From contig NW_021167090.1 of assembly GCF_003711515.1 (NCBI RefSeq), forward strand, positions 689,346 through 753,345: a stretch of 64,000 nt of DNA, written 5' to 3'. Source of the stretch: Sodiomyces alkalinus F11 (taxonomy: Eukaryota > Ascomycota > Sordariomycetes > Glomerellales > Plectosphaerellaceae). The notes beneath the pieces were generated by a model. That model was given only the letters and a program-made list of their open reading frames with translations. It ran no database searches and was not told the DNA's origin. The translations under genes and the position numbers were made by a program. Below are positions 1 to 10,629 of the stretch, in pieces; the stretch's first letter is position 1, and each line of letters opens with the position of its first letter.

Positions 1-1756
1 CCACTCAGTCCTCCTAATAGGACTGGCATAAAAGTTCAAAGGACGAATAACCAAAAACTCCGGATCGTAGATGACAGCCTCCGTAGACGCGTCCTCAAAC
101 CTGTACCGGTAGACCAGCTCCGCCAGAACCATCTTTACCTGCAACAGAGCCAGGTTGAAGCCCACGCATCCTCTCCCCCCAGCCGCAAAGGGCGAGTAGA
201 TCCCCTTTCTCTTAGCCTCGGCGGCGACCCCCGGCGCAGCCCAGCGGTCCGCGTCAAACCGGGTAGGGTTGTCCCAGTACGCCGGGTTCTTGTGAATGGT
301 AGGAAAGCAAGGGATGACGATAGACCCCTTAGGGACCAGATACCCACCCGGAAGCACGACATCCGTCTTCGCATTGCGCGCCGTCTGGAAACTGGGGCTA
401 TGCAGCCTGAGCACCTCCTTGACGAACCGGTCCATGAATTCCATCCCGTGCAGCTCGTCGTGGGTCCAGCTCCTCTTGCCGTCCGCCCCGCGGTCGACCA
501 GTTCCTGGAGGAGACGCTGCTGGTTCCCCGGGTACTTGACCAGGGAGTAGACGGCCCACGAGAGGAGGGACGAGGTGGTAGTGAAGCCGGCGCCAAGGAG
601 GACGACGACGTTGCCGAGCAGGATATCCCGCGCCAGGCCGTCGCCGTTCGCGTCCCTCGCTCGGGAGAGGAAGTCGGCCACGCAAGTGGCCTGGGCCGGG
701 GCCGTCGGATCATCGACGCGCAACGGTCCCCCGCCGGGCGTGACGGAAGCGTCCATCTCCCCGGCGACGGTCTCGAAGAGCAGGTTCCGCACACGGCGGA
801 GTCGCGCCGGTTCGCCAAAGGGGAGATTTCCGTGCCACTTGGGGCGAAGGGACGTCTTTTTCATGAGCTTCAAGTATTCGCCAAAGAGACGGATGCCGAG
901 GGCCGGCGGCGTATCGAGGGCCTCGAAGTGCCGCAGGTCCTGGCCAACCATGACGCGGAACACGAGCTGGCCGGCTAGTTTGAACATGTACTGGTACACG
1001 TTGCAGGCGAGGTTCCCGTTGGACATTTGGTCCAGCGCTTGAAAGACGGGGCGGGCGGCGGCCTGGATGAGGGGCGTGTAGTGGGCGACGGCGCGCGGGG
1101 AGAGGGCCGGGGGGACGAACTTGTGGGCGGCCGGGAAGGCTGGCGAGGCGCTGTCGCAAGTGAAGAGGGCGGTCTGCTCGTTCATGTAGAATAGGGGGTG
1201 TGAGGGGTCCGAGGTTGTTTTGGTGAAGAGGTCGCCTTCGCGCAAGACGTGGCGGGAGATTTCCGCGTCGTTGGTAATGTATGTCGTCGTGCCCATGTTG
1301 GTCGTCTTGATGACTGGGCCATAACGGGCGAAAAGTCTGTCATAGTTCCCCAGGGGGTCCGGATATATCTCATAATGGTTCCCGACTACAGGGAGCGCGC
1401 GGGGTCCTGGAGGTGGCCCGACAGAGAGACCAGGGGCTGCTTGAACTTGAACGGGATTCTTTGAGGCTCGTACATCATCGAGGGTTGCGAAGGGTGCGCC
1501 GTTTTTGTCTGTGAAGCGAATGCCTAAACGGGATGTCATTAACAAGTAACGACGAAGCTATGGAAATATAGGTGTAGTTTACAGCGGTAATAAAGATGGC
1601 TCCGGGGCAACTCGACGTACTATCAGGATTTGCAAAGGCAAACAACCTTCCCACGCTGTCTCTGAGCTGCTGAAAGTTGGAAAAAGCTGACATGTCGACA
1701 GTTTCGCGACGATGTGAAGGCTCTTCCCCGATGAAGAATTGAACCGTGGCAGCCAT
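1..1756 (-). CDS. Cytochrome P450 monooxygenase with N-terminal extension (3' end off the window)
   Basis: Heme-thiolate monooxygenase. The start ATG is at 1756-1754. Exon 1 is 1621-1756. The phase-1 intron 1524-1620 has donor GTACGT and acceptor TTTAG. Exon 2 runs from 1523 to the left edge with no stop, giving at least 553 codons. Visible P450 landmarks are the proline-rich hinge GPPPGPRALPVVGNHYE, the I-helix LLGAGFTTTSS, the K-helix EVLRLHSP, a PERF-like DADRW, and the heme loop PFAAGGRGCVGFNLA with Cys at about residue 498. The reading ends in ASPIRRTEW, so only a few residues are probably missing. The first ~75 residues, before the hinge, are not a hydrophobic anchor; they look like a small folded module (VQFFIGEEPSHRRETVDMS...). 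The gene lies at the edge of the polyketide cluster, so tailoring oxidation of the polyketide is likely, but the substrate is unknown. Confidence 0.93.
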
Positions 1757-2889
1757 GCTGAGGGCTCACGATGTATGATGTGAGGAGAAGTAAGAGGAGA
1801 ACCGGCTGGCATCAACTTTTCGTTACACACTTCGAAGTGACTTTCATCAGTCAGTTGCATGTGAGTTGAGGTTTTACTGAAAGCGAGAAAAGCTGAAGAA
1901 GGGTCTGGTGCTAACGATATCACATACTACGCATGCCATCAACACCGCTCCATGTTCAGCCCAGCCCCCTTTTACGGAGAAAGACTAATACGTCTATGCA
2001 CGATGCACCCAAATCAGATCATAGGACTTTTGCTTTATGTTGTGACGTGTTATTTTTACAATTATCGATCATTGCTTTCATCTAGTCGTGCTGGTTCTGA
2101 CCGTTGGCTAAAGTCCAAATTCGTCAAGTTGCGGCTGGGTTTTCAGAACCTGCAAACCCAAAGACGCGGCCCTGAGCCATGCCGCGGGTGTGAGTGGGCG
2201 CAACGATACCACGAGTCTCAGCTTAACAGAGTACCAGACAACACGCACAAGTTTTACCTAGTTAGACAGCAGAACCGAGAGCCGAAGCAAGGTTAGAACC
2301 TTGACCGCAGTTGGACCAGTCCTGACCAGAAGAGGCAAATCGGCGAATTTGGTGCCAACAAAAATAGACCAGCCATGATACCTACATCGGCGACGCCGCG
2401 ACGGAGCTACTTTGTAGACAAGGTCGAGAGTTCGTTGCCATGGTGGATGTATGCAGGCTACATGTAACGTTAACTATGTCTCTAGTCTCTACCAACGAGC
2501 GGGCTCTCGGGATATGACCATGACGGCAACACCAACGACAAAAGAGACTGGAACTTCTTATGTAAACTCGGCAGTCGAGTTATTTAAGTTCGGGATGGGG
2601 CGCAAGAAAAGGACCGATGGAAATCCTGATGCTGACGCCAATGAATTATTACCTGATGCTACCGGAGTAGGTGGTTGTCTTGAAGGATCGCCGATTCGCC
2701 GCTAGACCTGTGCCATCTACTTGTTCTCCGTGCATCTTTTCAACCCTCGTGTGCTACTGCTACACCTTTTGGCACAGCCATCAACCATCTCACCGACGCT
2801 TGGATTGCCAAAATCCAAGAGATTCGACCGATTTTCAAAGTTTTCCGAATAAGTCTCTGGGACGTTAAGCTCGTACTTTCTTCGCATCA
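1757..2889. promoter_or_regulatory. Intergenic region between divergent P450 and RidA-like genes
   Basis: About 1.1 kb holding the 5' flanks of two genes read away from each other. I see no convincing coding region, tRNA or repeat. No clear AflR-type TCG(N5)CGA palindrome was found by eye. Confidence 0.4.
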
Positions 2890-3829
2890 ATGTCGGAGCT
2901 CCGCTACTTCGCATATCCCGATATGGGCAAGGTCCTCCTGGACAAGCATTGTTATCACCAAGCCGTCCGTGTGGGTGATTGCATCGAATGCGCCGGTCAA
3001 GGTGCGTGGATCCCCCCGGGGGAAATTACACCAAAAGGGAATTTCCCTTTCTTGTGTCCTTCCCTTTCAATTTTCTTACTTTCTTGGTCTTCTTGGTCTT
3101 CTTGGTCTTCTTGGTCTTCTTGGTCTTCTTGGTCTTCTTGGTCTTCTTGGCTTTCCATGGTTGTCTTGATGGAGGGACGGGCGTGATGGGTGCCTCTGGA
3201 GGAGGGTATGCCCATTATTGGTGGCGTATGCATCGGGGTGGCGATGAGATGCCGGTATGGCTCGGAAGAATAGTTGCCAGGAGGAGAGAGATATGGAATG
3301 TGGGTCTGGTCAAGGCTAGAGAACAAGGGAGGGAGGGAGCACTGGAGCAGAATCTCGTCTGGCGGAACGTTGCGCCGTGGCGGACGGATAAGACAAGATT
3401 CAGGGATTTGGTATCCATCGGGTCATCGGGTTCATCGGGGGTAGGAACGCCACAATGATCGCTGGCTAATATCTCGAGGGGGTGTGACTCGTGAGTCCCC
3501 CTCATACAGGCGGCTGGAATCCCAAGACCGGAGACATGAAGAAAGATCTCTACGAAGAAATCGACCAGGCCTTCGACAACGTGGAGCTCGCGCTCAAGGA
3601 CGCCGGAGGGAAAGGTTGGTCCCAGGTGTACAGGGTCAGGTCTTACCACACGGACATGAGCCACGATGCGCTGATGCACACGGTCGAGAACATCAAGAAG
3701 CGGGTGACAACCCACAAGCCCATCTTCACCTGTGTCGGTGTGACTCAGCTGGGCGTTGAGGGGATGCGGGTCGAGATCGAAGTGGCTGCCTATGCCCCGG
3801 CTCAGAAGGAGGCCAAGACCGATGCCTAG
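2890..3829 (+). CDS. RidA/YjgF/YER057c/UK114-family protein
   Basis: Predicted 143-residue RidA-family protein. Known members hydrolyse reactive enamine/imine intermediates, and some act on other carbonyl-type substrates. Exon 1 is 2890-3001 and exon 2 is 3510-3829. The 508-bp phase-1 intron has donor GTGCGT and acceptor ATACAG. The splice restores the family signature IECAGQGGWNPKTGD. This is followed by IDQAFDNVELALKDAGGK, the VYRVRSYHTDM strand and the C-terminal CVGVTQLGVEGMRVEIEV, all typical of RidA. The intron is exceptionally long for this window and contains a 9-bp tandem repeat. A 13-bp minisatellite starts 14 bp after the stop. Its place between the P450 and the pathway regulator makes cluster membership possible but unproven. 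Confidence 0.88.
3081..3150. repeat. 9-bp tandem repeat inside the RidA-like intron
   Basis: About 7.8 near-perfect head-to-tail copies of TTCTTGGTC within the 508-bp intron. The pyrimidine-rich strand is the transcribed sense strand. Confidence 0.95.
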
Positions 3830-3842
3830 GCTTTCGAGAATC

Positions 3843-3954
3843 GAGTCTCGGAATTGAGTCTCGGAATTGAGTCTCGGAATCGAGTCTCGGAATTGAGTCT
3901 CGGAATCGAGTCTCGGAATTGAGTCTCGGAATTGAGTCTCGGAATCGAGTCTCG
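3843..3954. repeat. 13-bp minisatellite downstream of the RidA-like stop codon
   Basis: About 8.6 tandem copies of GAGTCTCGGAATY, alternating between TT and TC at the end of the unit, probably within the 3' UTR. There are no spacers, so it is not a CRISPR-like array. Confidence 0.95.
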
Positions 3955-4233
3955 ACAGGGCAGGAAGACAGGGGCAACCGACAGAATGGTCCAAACGCAG
4001 CGGACAGACGAATCTCTTCGGCGGGGTGGGGGGGTTACGTATGAGAGAAAAAGAAGTGAAGACAAAATGGATTTGATATCAACATTGCATATGGCTGTAT
4101 CTTGATGTGGTGTTCTATGGATTTTGTCACGTCTTTCCTTTTTGATGACCATTGACATAACCGACGGGAGTTTTCCGTTAAACTACTTAAGCACTTATAA
4201 TAAATAAGTGAATGTTACTTGGGATTCCCCCTT

Positions 4234-4244
4234 TGGCGTAGTGG
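4234..4244 (+). other. RNA polymerase III A-box-like motif
   Basis: TGGCGTAGTGG matches the tRNA A-box consensus TRGYNNARNNG exactly. No foldable tRNA and no convincing B box follow, so a degenerate tRNA or tRNA-derived SINE head is possible. Chance is not excluded. Confidence 0.3.
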
Positions 4245-4260
4245 TAAAATTTAGTTGCGC

Positions 4261-4341
4261 GACAATTGGGAGTCTCATTTACCCCTATCTACTTTACCCA
4301 TCCGCGGCTACAGATACGGGCAAATGAGACTCTTAATTGTC
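4261..4341. repeat. 24-bp inverted repeat, 33-bp loop
   Basis: Arms at 4261-4284 and 4318-4341 are complementary except for three positions. The core GAGTCTCATTT in one arm is mirrored in the other. It starts 17 bp after the A-box-like motif. Confidence 0.85.
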
Positions 4342-4457
4342 ACACAGCCTAATGTTTACCATGACGCTAAAACGGAAATTCCAAGTTTTATTGTTTTCCC
4401 CTTTGATCCGTACTTCGAAAAAGAGTATCGCTTTCTTATTCTTTTTTTTTTTTTTTT

Positions 4458-4474
4458 NNNNNNNNNNNNNNNNN
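4458..4474. other. Assembly gap (17 N) inside a poly-T run
   Basis: Seventeen undetermined bases sit within a thymine homopolymer, so the true length of this run is unknown. Confidence 0.99.
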
Positions 4475-5518
4475 TTTTTTTTAAACAATCTGGTTCCTTA
4501 GCTACTACAGGTTGTCTTTACCCCTTGGCTTTCGGGGGGTTTTCCTTTGAGTATTCGCTCCTATAAGTTTTATTTTGGTTGCCTCCGGAGGACACACGTT
4601 ATCTTTACAAAGGTATTCTATGGTTGTCCCTTTCTTCGCTCTCCTATTCCTTCCCGTTTCCTTCTCCGATCGCCCTTTAGGATTCTAGTTACGTATCACC
4701 CTGTATTGCCTCTATAGCAGCCAAACATTCCCGCGAATAGACGCATCTTGGCCAGTGCCTTGGCCACATCAGTATATATTCCCTACACCGTACCTTCAGG
4801 TCCCGACGCTGGCTATTAGTGTATAAAAACAGCAAAACATCAGAGGCGGGGTAATTCGAGGGGTGGTAGTCGACTAAGCCATTTCAGCATTTTCCCTTTG
4901 CGGTTTAGTCTTTACCGGTAAGCGAGATCGGCCCACTTAAATAACCCGTACTTACACGTACTAGCTCGGATCTCGGCTCCTCTCATGGCCTTGTGGGGCC
5001 ATGCGATGCGGGACGAGGACATGGATATGGAATTGGGAGAGGTCCCCACACCAGAAGGTACCCACTCCCGCTACCTACACGTGTACTATACAAGTACATC
5101 ACCATGTCCTTCGTACCACTCCGCCACGTTTACGTGGCCGTCCTACCACTTTTACTTTTCCCCTGCGCGAACGGTACGACGTATGTGGAACAGTGGTACA
5201 TGTAAAAGAATCGTTCGACGATTCTTCTCGACGCGGGACGGGCTTGTGGCGTTACCCACTATTCCATCGGTAGATCTAAGAATTACTCGATACGATTGGT
5301 CCGAACCCCACCAATGGTCAACCTTCACCTTCACGAAAGGGAGGATATCAACCCGAACCTGCATCTAGGGGACTAAGGTATTACGCACAAATACCTGCAG
5401 TAGGTCATAACAACAGCCGACGGCGGAAGAACGCTATGCCGTGTGTACGGAGTAGGTACCCGTGCCACGCCCCACTTATATTGGTTCGTTGGAACTCACC
5501 AGCCGATAAGCTGGTGCT

Positions 5519-5552
5519 GGACAGTTATATCGCCAGGACAGTTATATCGCCA
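5519..5552. repeat. 17-bp direct tandem duplication
   Basis: Two exact adjacent copies of GGACAGTTATATCGCCA. They sit at the left border of the AT-rich island and follow a short inverted repeat (CCAGC...GCTGG). They may be a transposon-end remnant. Confidence 0.9.
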
Positions 5553-5752
5553 CTTTTACAACTAAGCTTAATAGCACTTTATAGCTACGTATTAATACTT
5601 ATCTAATATATAGACCTTATTAACTAATATTTTCTCCTTTATTTTGTACTCTTTATCTATATTTATATTAATTATAGAAGTAGATATTCTATAAAATGGA
5701 ATTTAGGGTTCAGAATATATTTCTTAAAAACCGGTATATAAATTCTATTCAC

Positions 5753-5897
5753 GATAAAGGGCTAAAAAGAGATACCTATTAGAGTCTATATAGCTAAATA
5801 GGTTACCTATTTTAGCCTATACAATTAAAGTATACGTAATTAGGTAACCTATTCAGGCCTATAGGCTCTAATAGGTATCCCTTTTTAGCCCTTTATC
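5753..5897. repeat. Long inverted repeat in AT-rich island (MITE-like)
   Basis: Arms of about 60 bp at 5753-5814 and 5836-5897, with a spacer of about 21 bp. Most mismatches between the arms are A/G or T/C differences, as expected if RIP hit one arm. Shared blocks include ATAAAGGGCTAAAAAG, ATACCTATTAGAG and AATAGGTTACCTA. A further shorter inverted repeat follows to about 5960. There is no coding capacity. Confidence 0.85.
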
Positions 5898-6481
5898 TTA
5901 AGTGGGCTCTATTAGGTCACCCATTAGAGCCTATGGGTGCTATTGGGTAGACCCATTTACGCCTAGATCTATAAGTGGATACTAGCCCATTCCGCCCCAA
6001 TGGGTTTTGGCGTACTCTACCCCGAGTGAGAGTCCCCCGACCACAAGCTAAACCAATCCTGCCGTCTCCTGAGCTGTACGGGCAGCACACACCGAGCGAT
6101 GCAACATTTAACTGGACTGGTACAGGTACTCCATAGCCCGGTTACCTTGCTCCTCAGCCATACACTAGCCCTGTCACCCTACAACTTTGGACCAAAGTAT
6201 CAGTCCGGCCCCGTTCCATTCCGGGACGTGTATCATCAGATACATATAGCTTCTGGAATCGCTGCCTGTCGTTTCTGGGCGTCTCTGTAGGTTAGTTAAA
6301 ATACTCCCTTCAATGCCTGCAGCCTCGAGAGTAAAGAAGGGGGTTTGCAATAGTTGTACTCTCTTTTGGTTCATTCTTCGAAAATTAAGGAGAAGGAAAA
6401 CCAAATCACAGACGGAACAAACTTCATGACATATGCCAGGTCTATAGCGTTTCCCTCGTCTTTAAAGCTCCAACTGTTGTC

Positions 6482-8608
6482 ATGTTCGGCACCTTGACCA
6501 TCCACCCCAAGGCACCATTGGCCTTTGTCGAGAATCCTAACATTGCCTCGGTTCTCAGTCGAAATCGCCGAGACAAGCCGCATGTTTCTTGCGAGCTGTG
6601 CAGAGCCCGAAAGGTGAGTCCACTGTTGTGGAGTATTCGCCTCGATCCTCGAACATGTTCATGGGCAAACGTGTTCATTCGTTATACAGACCCGCTGCAG
6701 TGGAGAGGCTTCTGGCTGTGATAAATGCGTCGCAATGTCTGCCGAGTGTCGTTATCCTCCTCGCGATCAAAATGCGCATCGTACGAAGCGACGACATGCT
6801 TCTATGAATGATGAAGCCGCCGAGAACACGCATGCAATTACCGTTACCACCAACAAGACCAACCAGGACGGCAACACACGTGCAACCAACAGTGTCAACA
6901 GCCACAATACCAACAACACCAACCAAGATGTCCAGCGAGACTTGAGCGAAGCAGAACAGCCGATGGTGCAGCGCAGTCGGATAGAACCCTTACAACCTGT
7001 CCCATGTGCCTCCCCAACGGGCGGCATGGACGTCACCGGCCTGAACAACGCCGATGTGGAGCCCAACGCCGACCAACAAGATATCGAACAGTGGTTATTC
7101 TCCAACGTGCCCAGCCACCCAAGCCTTCTCCCTGACGGCGCCGCGGGGACGGGGATGGAAGACTGGGCGGATATGGCGTCGATTCTTGACCCAGCCATGT
7201 CTGCGCATCCAGACCCCTTTGGCGATGATGCCGAAACCTTGTACGATCTTCAACCCGATCACACATTAGACGATTCGAAATACCCTTGTGGTAAGTTGCA
7301 GAATCCGAATTGAAGCTTTCATGTTCCTATTCTTTCCGGTTATACGAGTGACAATGGGTTTTATGAATTGTGAGCTCACAATCACAAGAAGCAGCTTTGG
7401 AAGACGGTGACCGCCATCATCTCCCATTGAGACGACGTGCCGTGTCGCCCTTTTCCGTACTACCCATCAAGCACTCACCTAGTGACACTTTTGTTCAAAG
7501 ACAACAAACCCATCAGCAACAGCAGCAACAGAGGCAACAGCAACCGCAACACCCGTGCCACCAACATGCGAGTCTCGATTCACAGGGATTTACCTCTGTC
7601 GGCAACCACGGAGGCTGGTCTTCCATCTCGCAGATAAATTTCAGTAGAAAGCGACGCGCTGCTACTGCAGACAGTCGGGGCAGGCCCCTTACCAGTAGCG
7701 GGAATGCCAGTGCCAGCGCCAGCGCCAGACCGTCAGCCACCCGCCGAAGGACCCGAGGACCGGAATCATCCACCTGCACAATGTCCCATGCCCAAGGAGG
7801 AGGAGGAGGAGGAGGAGGAGGCGAAGTCACTTCTTCCACCACCGCTACCCTCTCAGCCACCAATACCCCTAACACCACTACCAACAGCACCACCATCACC
7901 ACCCACACCGGCAGCACCGCCACCTCGTGTCCCTGCCTCCACCACACCATCCTCCTCCTCGAAGAGCTGGGGGCTAAATACGCCGCTGATCAACCTGCCA
8001 CGCTGGACATCATGCTGAGCTTCCTCCGGAGCGCCCTCTCCCACTGCACCGCGGCGCTGGACTGCAGCCGGTGTCAGGAGCAAGGGGAGACGAACATCCT
8101 CGTGGCGGTGGTGTGCCAGTACATGTGCGTCCTGTACGAGCGCGTGGTCCGCGCATGCGTCGGGATGCTGGAGACGACCATCGCAAGTCCATGTCGGGAA
8201 GAACAGGGCGCCGCCAGCAACCCCCCCGGCTCGGCGGCCAAGGCGTCGTCGTTCCCTTTATCACATGCATCCTCCTTATGGTCATCTGGACGACCCCTGA
8301 CCGCCGGCCCGGACGACTGCGAGTCGGTCGGGACGTCGAATGGCCGGTCCAGCGATTCTACGGAGGATATGTGGTTTTCGACGTACCGAATCGAGAGTAA
8401 CTGCGAGCGCATGCATGTCCTTACTACCCTCGTCACGGTTCAGTCTACCGAATTTGCGCGGTTACTGGGCCGGGTGAGGATGCGGGTTGGAGGGAGTCGG
8501 TCGAGTCATTGTCGCATGATGATCTTAAGTGAGGCAGAAAAGAGGACCAATCGTATGCGGCGCATGCTTAAGAGGAGTTTAGATAGGGCCGTAAATAAGC
8601 AAGCCTGA
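6482..8608 (+). CDS. Zn2Cys6 transcription factor with AflR-type C-terminal domain
   Basis: Likely pathway-specific activator, about 648 residues. Exons are 6482-6613, 6690-7290 and about 7395-8608. The first intron (GTGAGT...ACAG) cuts the zinc cluster; splicing restores a perfect Zn2Cys6 spacing with Cys at 37, 40, 47, 54, 57 and 64 (CELCRARK, then TRCSGEASGCDKC). The second intron has donor GTAAGT; three in-frame AG acceptors at 7388, 7391 and 7394 are possible. Downstream are a basic KRR segment, an Asn/Thr-rich stretch, a Gln-rich run (about 7510-7545), nine consecutive glycines, then the conserved region CPCLHHTILLLEELG...LSFLRSALSHCTAALDC..C...VAVVCQYMCVLYERVV. That last region is characteristic of the aflatoxin-regulator family. 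Adjacent to the FSH hydrolase and the PKS. Confidence 0.92.
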
Positions 8609-8799
8609 CGATATATAAAATATACAGCAGCGTTAGACTGTCATGGACGTGTTTTGATGATCGTAATGTAAATATCAGGTGCTACTGAGCAGTGTAACGT
8701 TTAGGGGTCAGTTTTGTTTGGCTGAATATGCGGTGTCTCTTGCACTCGTACTCTTCTACTCTTCTACTCTTCTATCGATAACGGCATCATTGCCTTCCT

Positions 8800-9702
8800 T
8801 TACAGTCTCGCGCGACTGATGGCCCACTCCATCGCCCGAACGGCGGCCTTCACATCGGCCTCCTTCTGCGGCGGCTGATGCCCACCAACGTGCTCCAGCG
8901 TCTTCGTGTACTTCTCATCACACAAACCCCTCGCCGTCTCGGCCATGTTCCTCATAAACTCGGCGTCCTTCTTTCCAGAGACGTGAACAGTCGGGATGCG
9001 TATCTTCGTCTCTGTAGCCGACGGGAGCATCAACCTCGGCGCCACCGACAGGTACCCTCCCTGTTGGTAAACGGCCACGTCATAGTTGGGCAAAAGCGAG
9101 CCACTCTTCTGCGCAGGAAATACAGTGCGGTGCAGCAAATCGCAGAAAAGGGTTCTCTGCGTGCTTCCCAGGGTTCCTTCCCCGTCTCCGTCGGAGCCGT
9201 CGAGGGCATCGTCGAGGGGGCAGATGCGCTGCAGGAGACAGTTTCCGTAGTCCGGGTCGGCGGAGCACGGCATGACGGAGGAGAAGCAGAGGGCAAATTT
9301 GAAAGGCGACGGTTCGTTCCGGCTCTCGCAGAGGTGGAGATATGATAGTGCGAGGGCTGCGCCTTGGCTAAATCCCAGAACGCCGTCAAAGGGGCCGGCT
9401 TCGTCGATGATTTCTTCCAGGTGGTCTATCGCCCCTCGCATGTTCTCGGGGTCATAGCCTTTCGTGTGGGAATAATACGGACCGTCGCGGAAGAGAGCCA
9501 TTCCTGTTGTTTTTGTTCATTGTTAACTTGTGATGTCAACAAATAAAGGGGGAAATGTCCTACCCGGGCCTCTCTCCGATGGTACAGGACCATCGACAAA
9601 GAGAAATTGGTAGCTTGGATCAACTGCTCCCAAGAATGGACGAAACTGATTCTCGCAAAAGCTGCCTGAGCTTCCGACTCCGTGAAGGCAGAGGATTCTC
9701 AT
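8800..9702 (-). CDS. FSH1/LovG-type serine hydrolase
   Basis: Predicted 280-residue alpha/beta hydrolase of the FSH (family of serine hydrolases) group. Cluster members such as LovG release polyketide chains from reducing synthases by thioester hydrolysis. Exon 1 is 9564-9702 and exon 2 is 8800-9503. The 60-bp phase-1 intron is GTAGGA...AACAG. The N-terminus MRILCLHGVGSSG is the first beta strand and oxyanion loop. The nucleophile elbow GFSQG places Ser at about 92; the Asp is at about 226 (VSGKKDAEF) and the His at about 255 (HVGGHQPP). It is transcribed away from the PKS across a shared 0.93-kb promoter, so off-loading or editing for this PKS is the most economical role. Confidence 0.93.
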
Positions 9703-10629
9703 GATGCCGAGACTAGGACTTTCTTTCTGGTGGCTCTGTTCGTATATAGGGTAACAGGTTGCTCAATGTCTGTGAACATGAAGTCTATTGCAACTTGTTA
9801 TCCTGCCGGTTCTCTTGGATTTCTATCTGTCTGGTGGTCTATCTTTCTGACGAGTCTCGCTTGACTTGCTCCCCAGGTCAAAGTCGTTCTCGGGTCATAC
9901 TAATCAGGGGGGGCATTCAACATCCATGATCCATGATCCAGGCCCCAGTCGGGATGGGTCACATCTGTCATCGTGTAGACCTATTTTGGGGCCGGGAACA
10001 TGAACAAATCAATGAGTACATGTATTCAATCCGGAGCAGGCTTCATTCAGTCATCCATGCAAGGGATTGCTCTATTTGATCCTTGTTCTATTGATCCCTT
10101 GTTCTAGCTTCGGTGGAATGTGTGCTTTCGTGGTTCCCCTTGGCCCAACTTCCTCTTTTGGATATTTCCGAAGATCCTGACTGGCGCTTGGCAGCTGGCG
10201 GTGTTCCGATTCGCGTTAGTCCTGGATTCTCAGTGCATGTGGAGAGTTGAGGTGGAGAGGACCAGGGTTCTTCAACGGGAATCGACATGCCTGGAATGTT
10301 CCGAGCCGCCCTCTTTTTGAGCTCGGGCTCTTTGACGGGTTGATTCAGCGTACATCGCAAGACGGATGTTGATACTGCATGTGGTTATGGTTCAGGGCTA
10401 TGAGACTCGCCTGTTACTCTCAAGCTTTCAAGGTGAGAAACTGTAGCCTGTTCCAACTTCTTATGAGGACATCAAGTAGTCGAGACTGAGAGCGTAAGAA
10501 GTTGCATTAATACAAGGCAATTCTCTTACTGAAATCCTAAAGGTGGTTAATGTTGGCATTTACTGACCACTAAAACATTATCCCTCACTATTCCTCTCAA
10601 TTTTCTCTATACATACATTTCAAATCAGT
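9703..10629. promoter_or_regulatory. Shared divergent promoter, FSH hydrolase / PKS
   Basis: This 927-bp interval separates the divergent start codons of the FSH hydrolase and the PKS and must hold both promoters. No gene was found. Shortly before the PKS ATG is a CT-rich stretch with TATACATAC (about 10,610-10,620). I could not pick out a convincing palindromic operator. Confidence 0.6.

Larger units (their letters stand above)
3955..6481. other. Gene-free repeat-rich stretch between RidA-like gene and regulator
   Basis: About 2.5 kb without a supportable gene. It contains an assembly gap, a small hairpin-forming inverted repeat, a 17-bp direct repeat, an AT-rich segment at about 5560-5900 with many TA steps, and a long inverted repeat. 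The base composition differs sharply from flanking genes, and decayed transposon sequence is the simplest reading. Confidence 0.6.

Noticed and set aside
135..818. A 227-codon minus-strand open frame over the P450
   Set aside because: It is out of frame with the continuous P450 reading, which carries all the heme-protein motifs; its own sequence is Arg/Ser-rich noise.
3843..3954. CRISPR-like array
   Set aside because: The 13-bp units are contiguous with no spacers, and the genome is eukaryotic.
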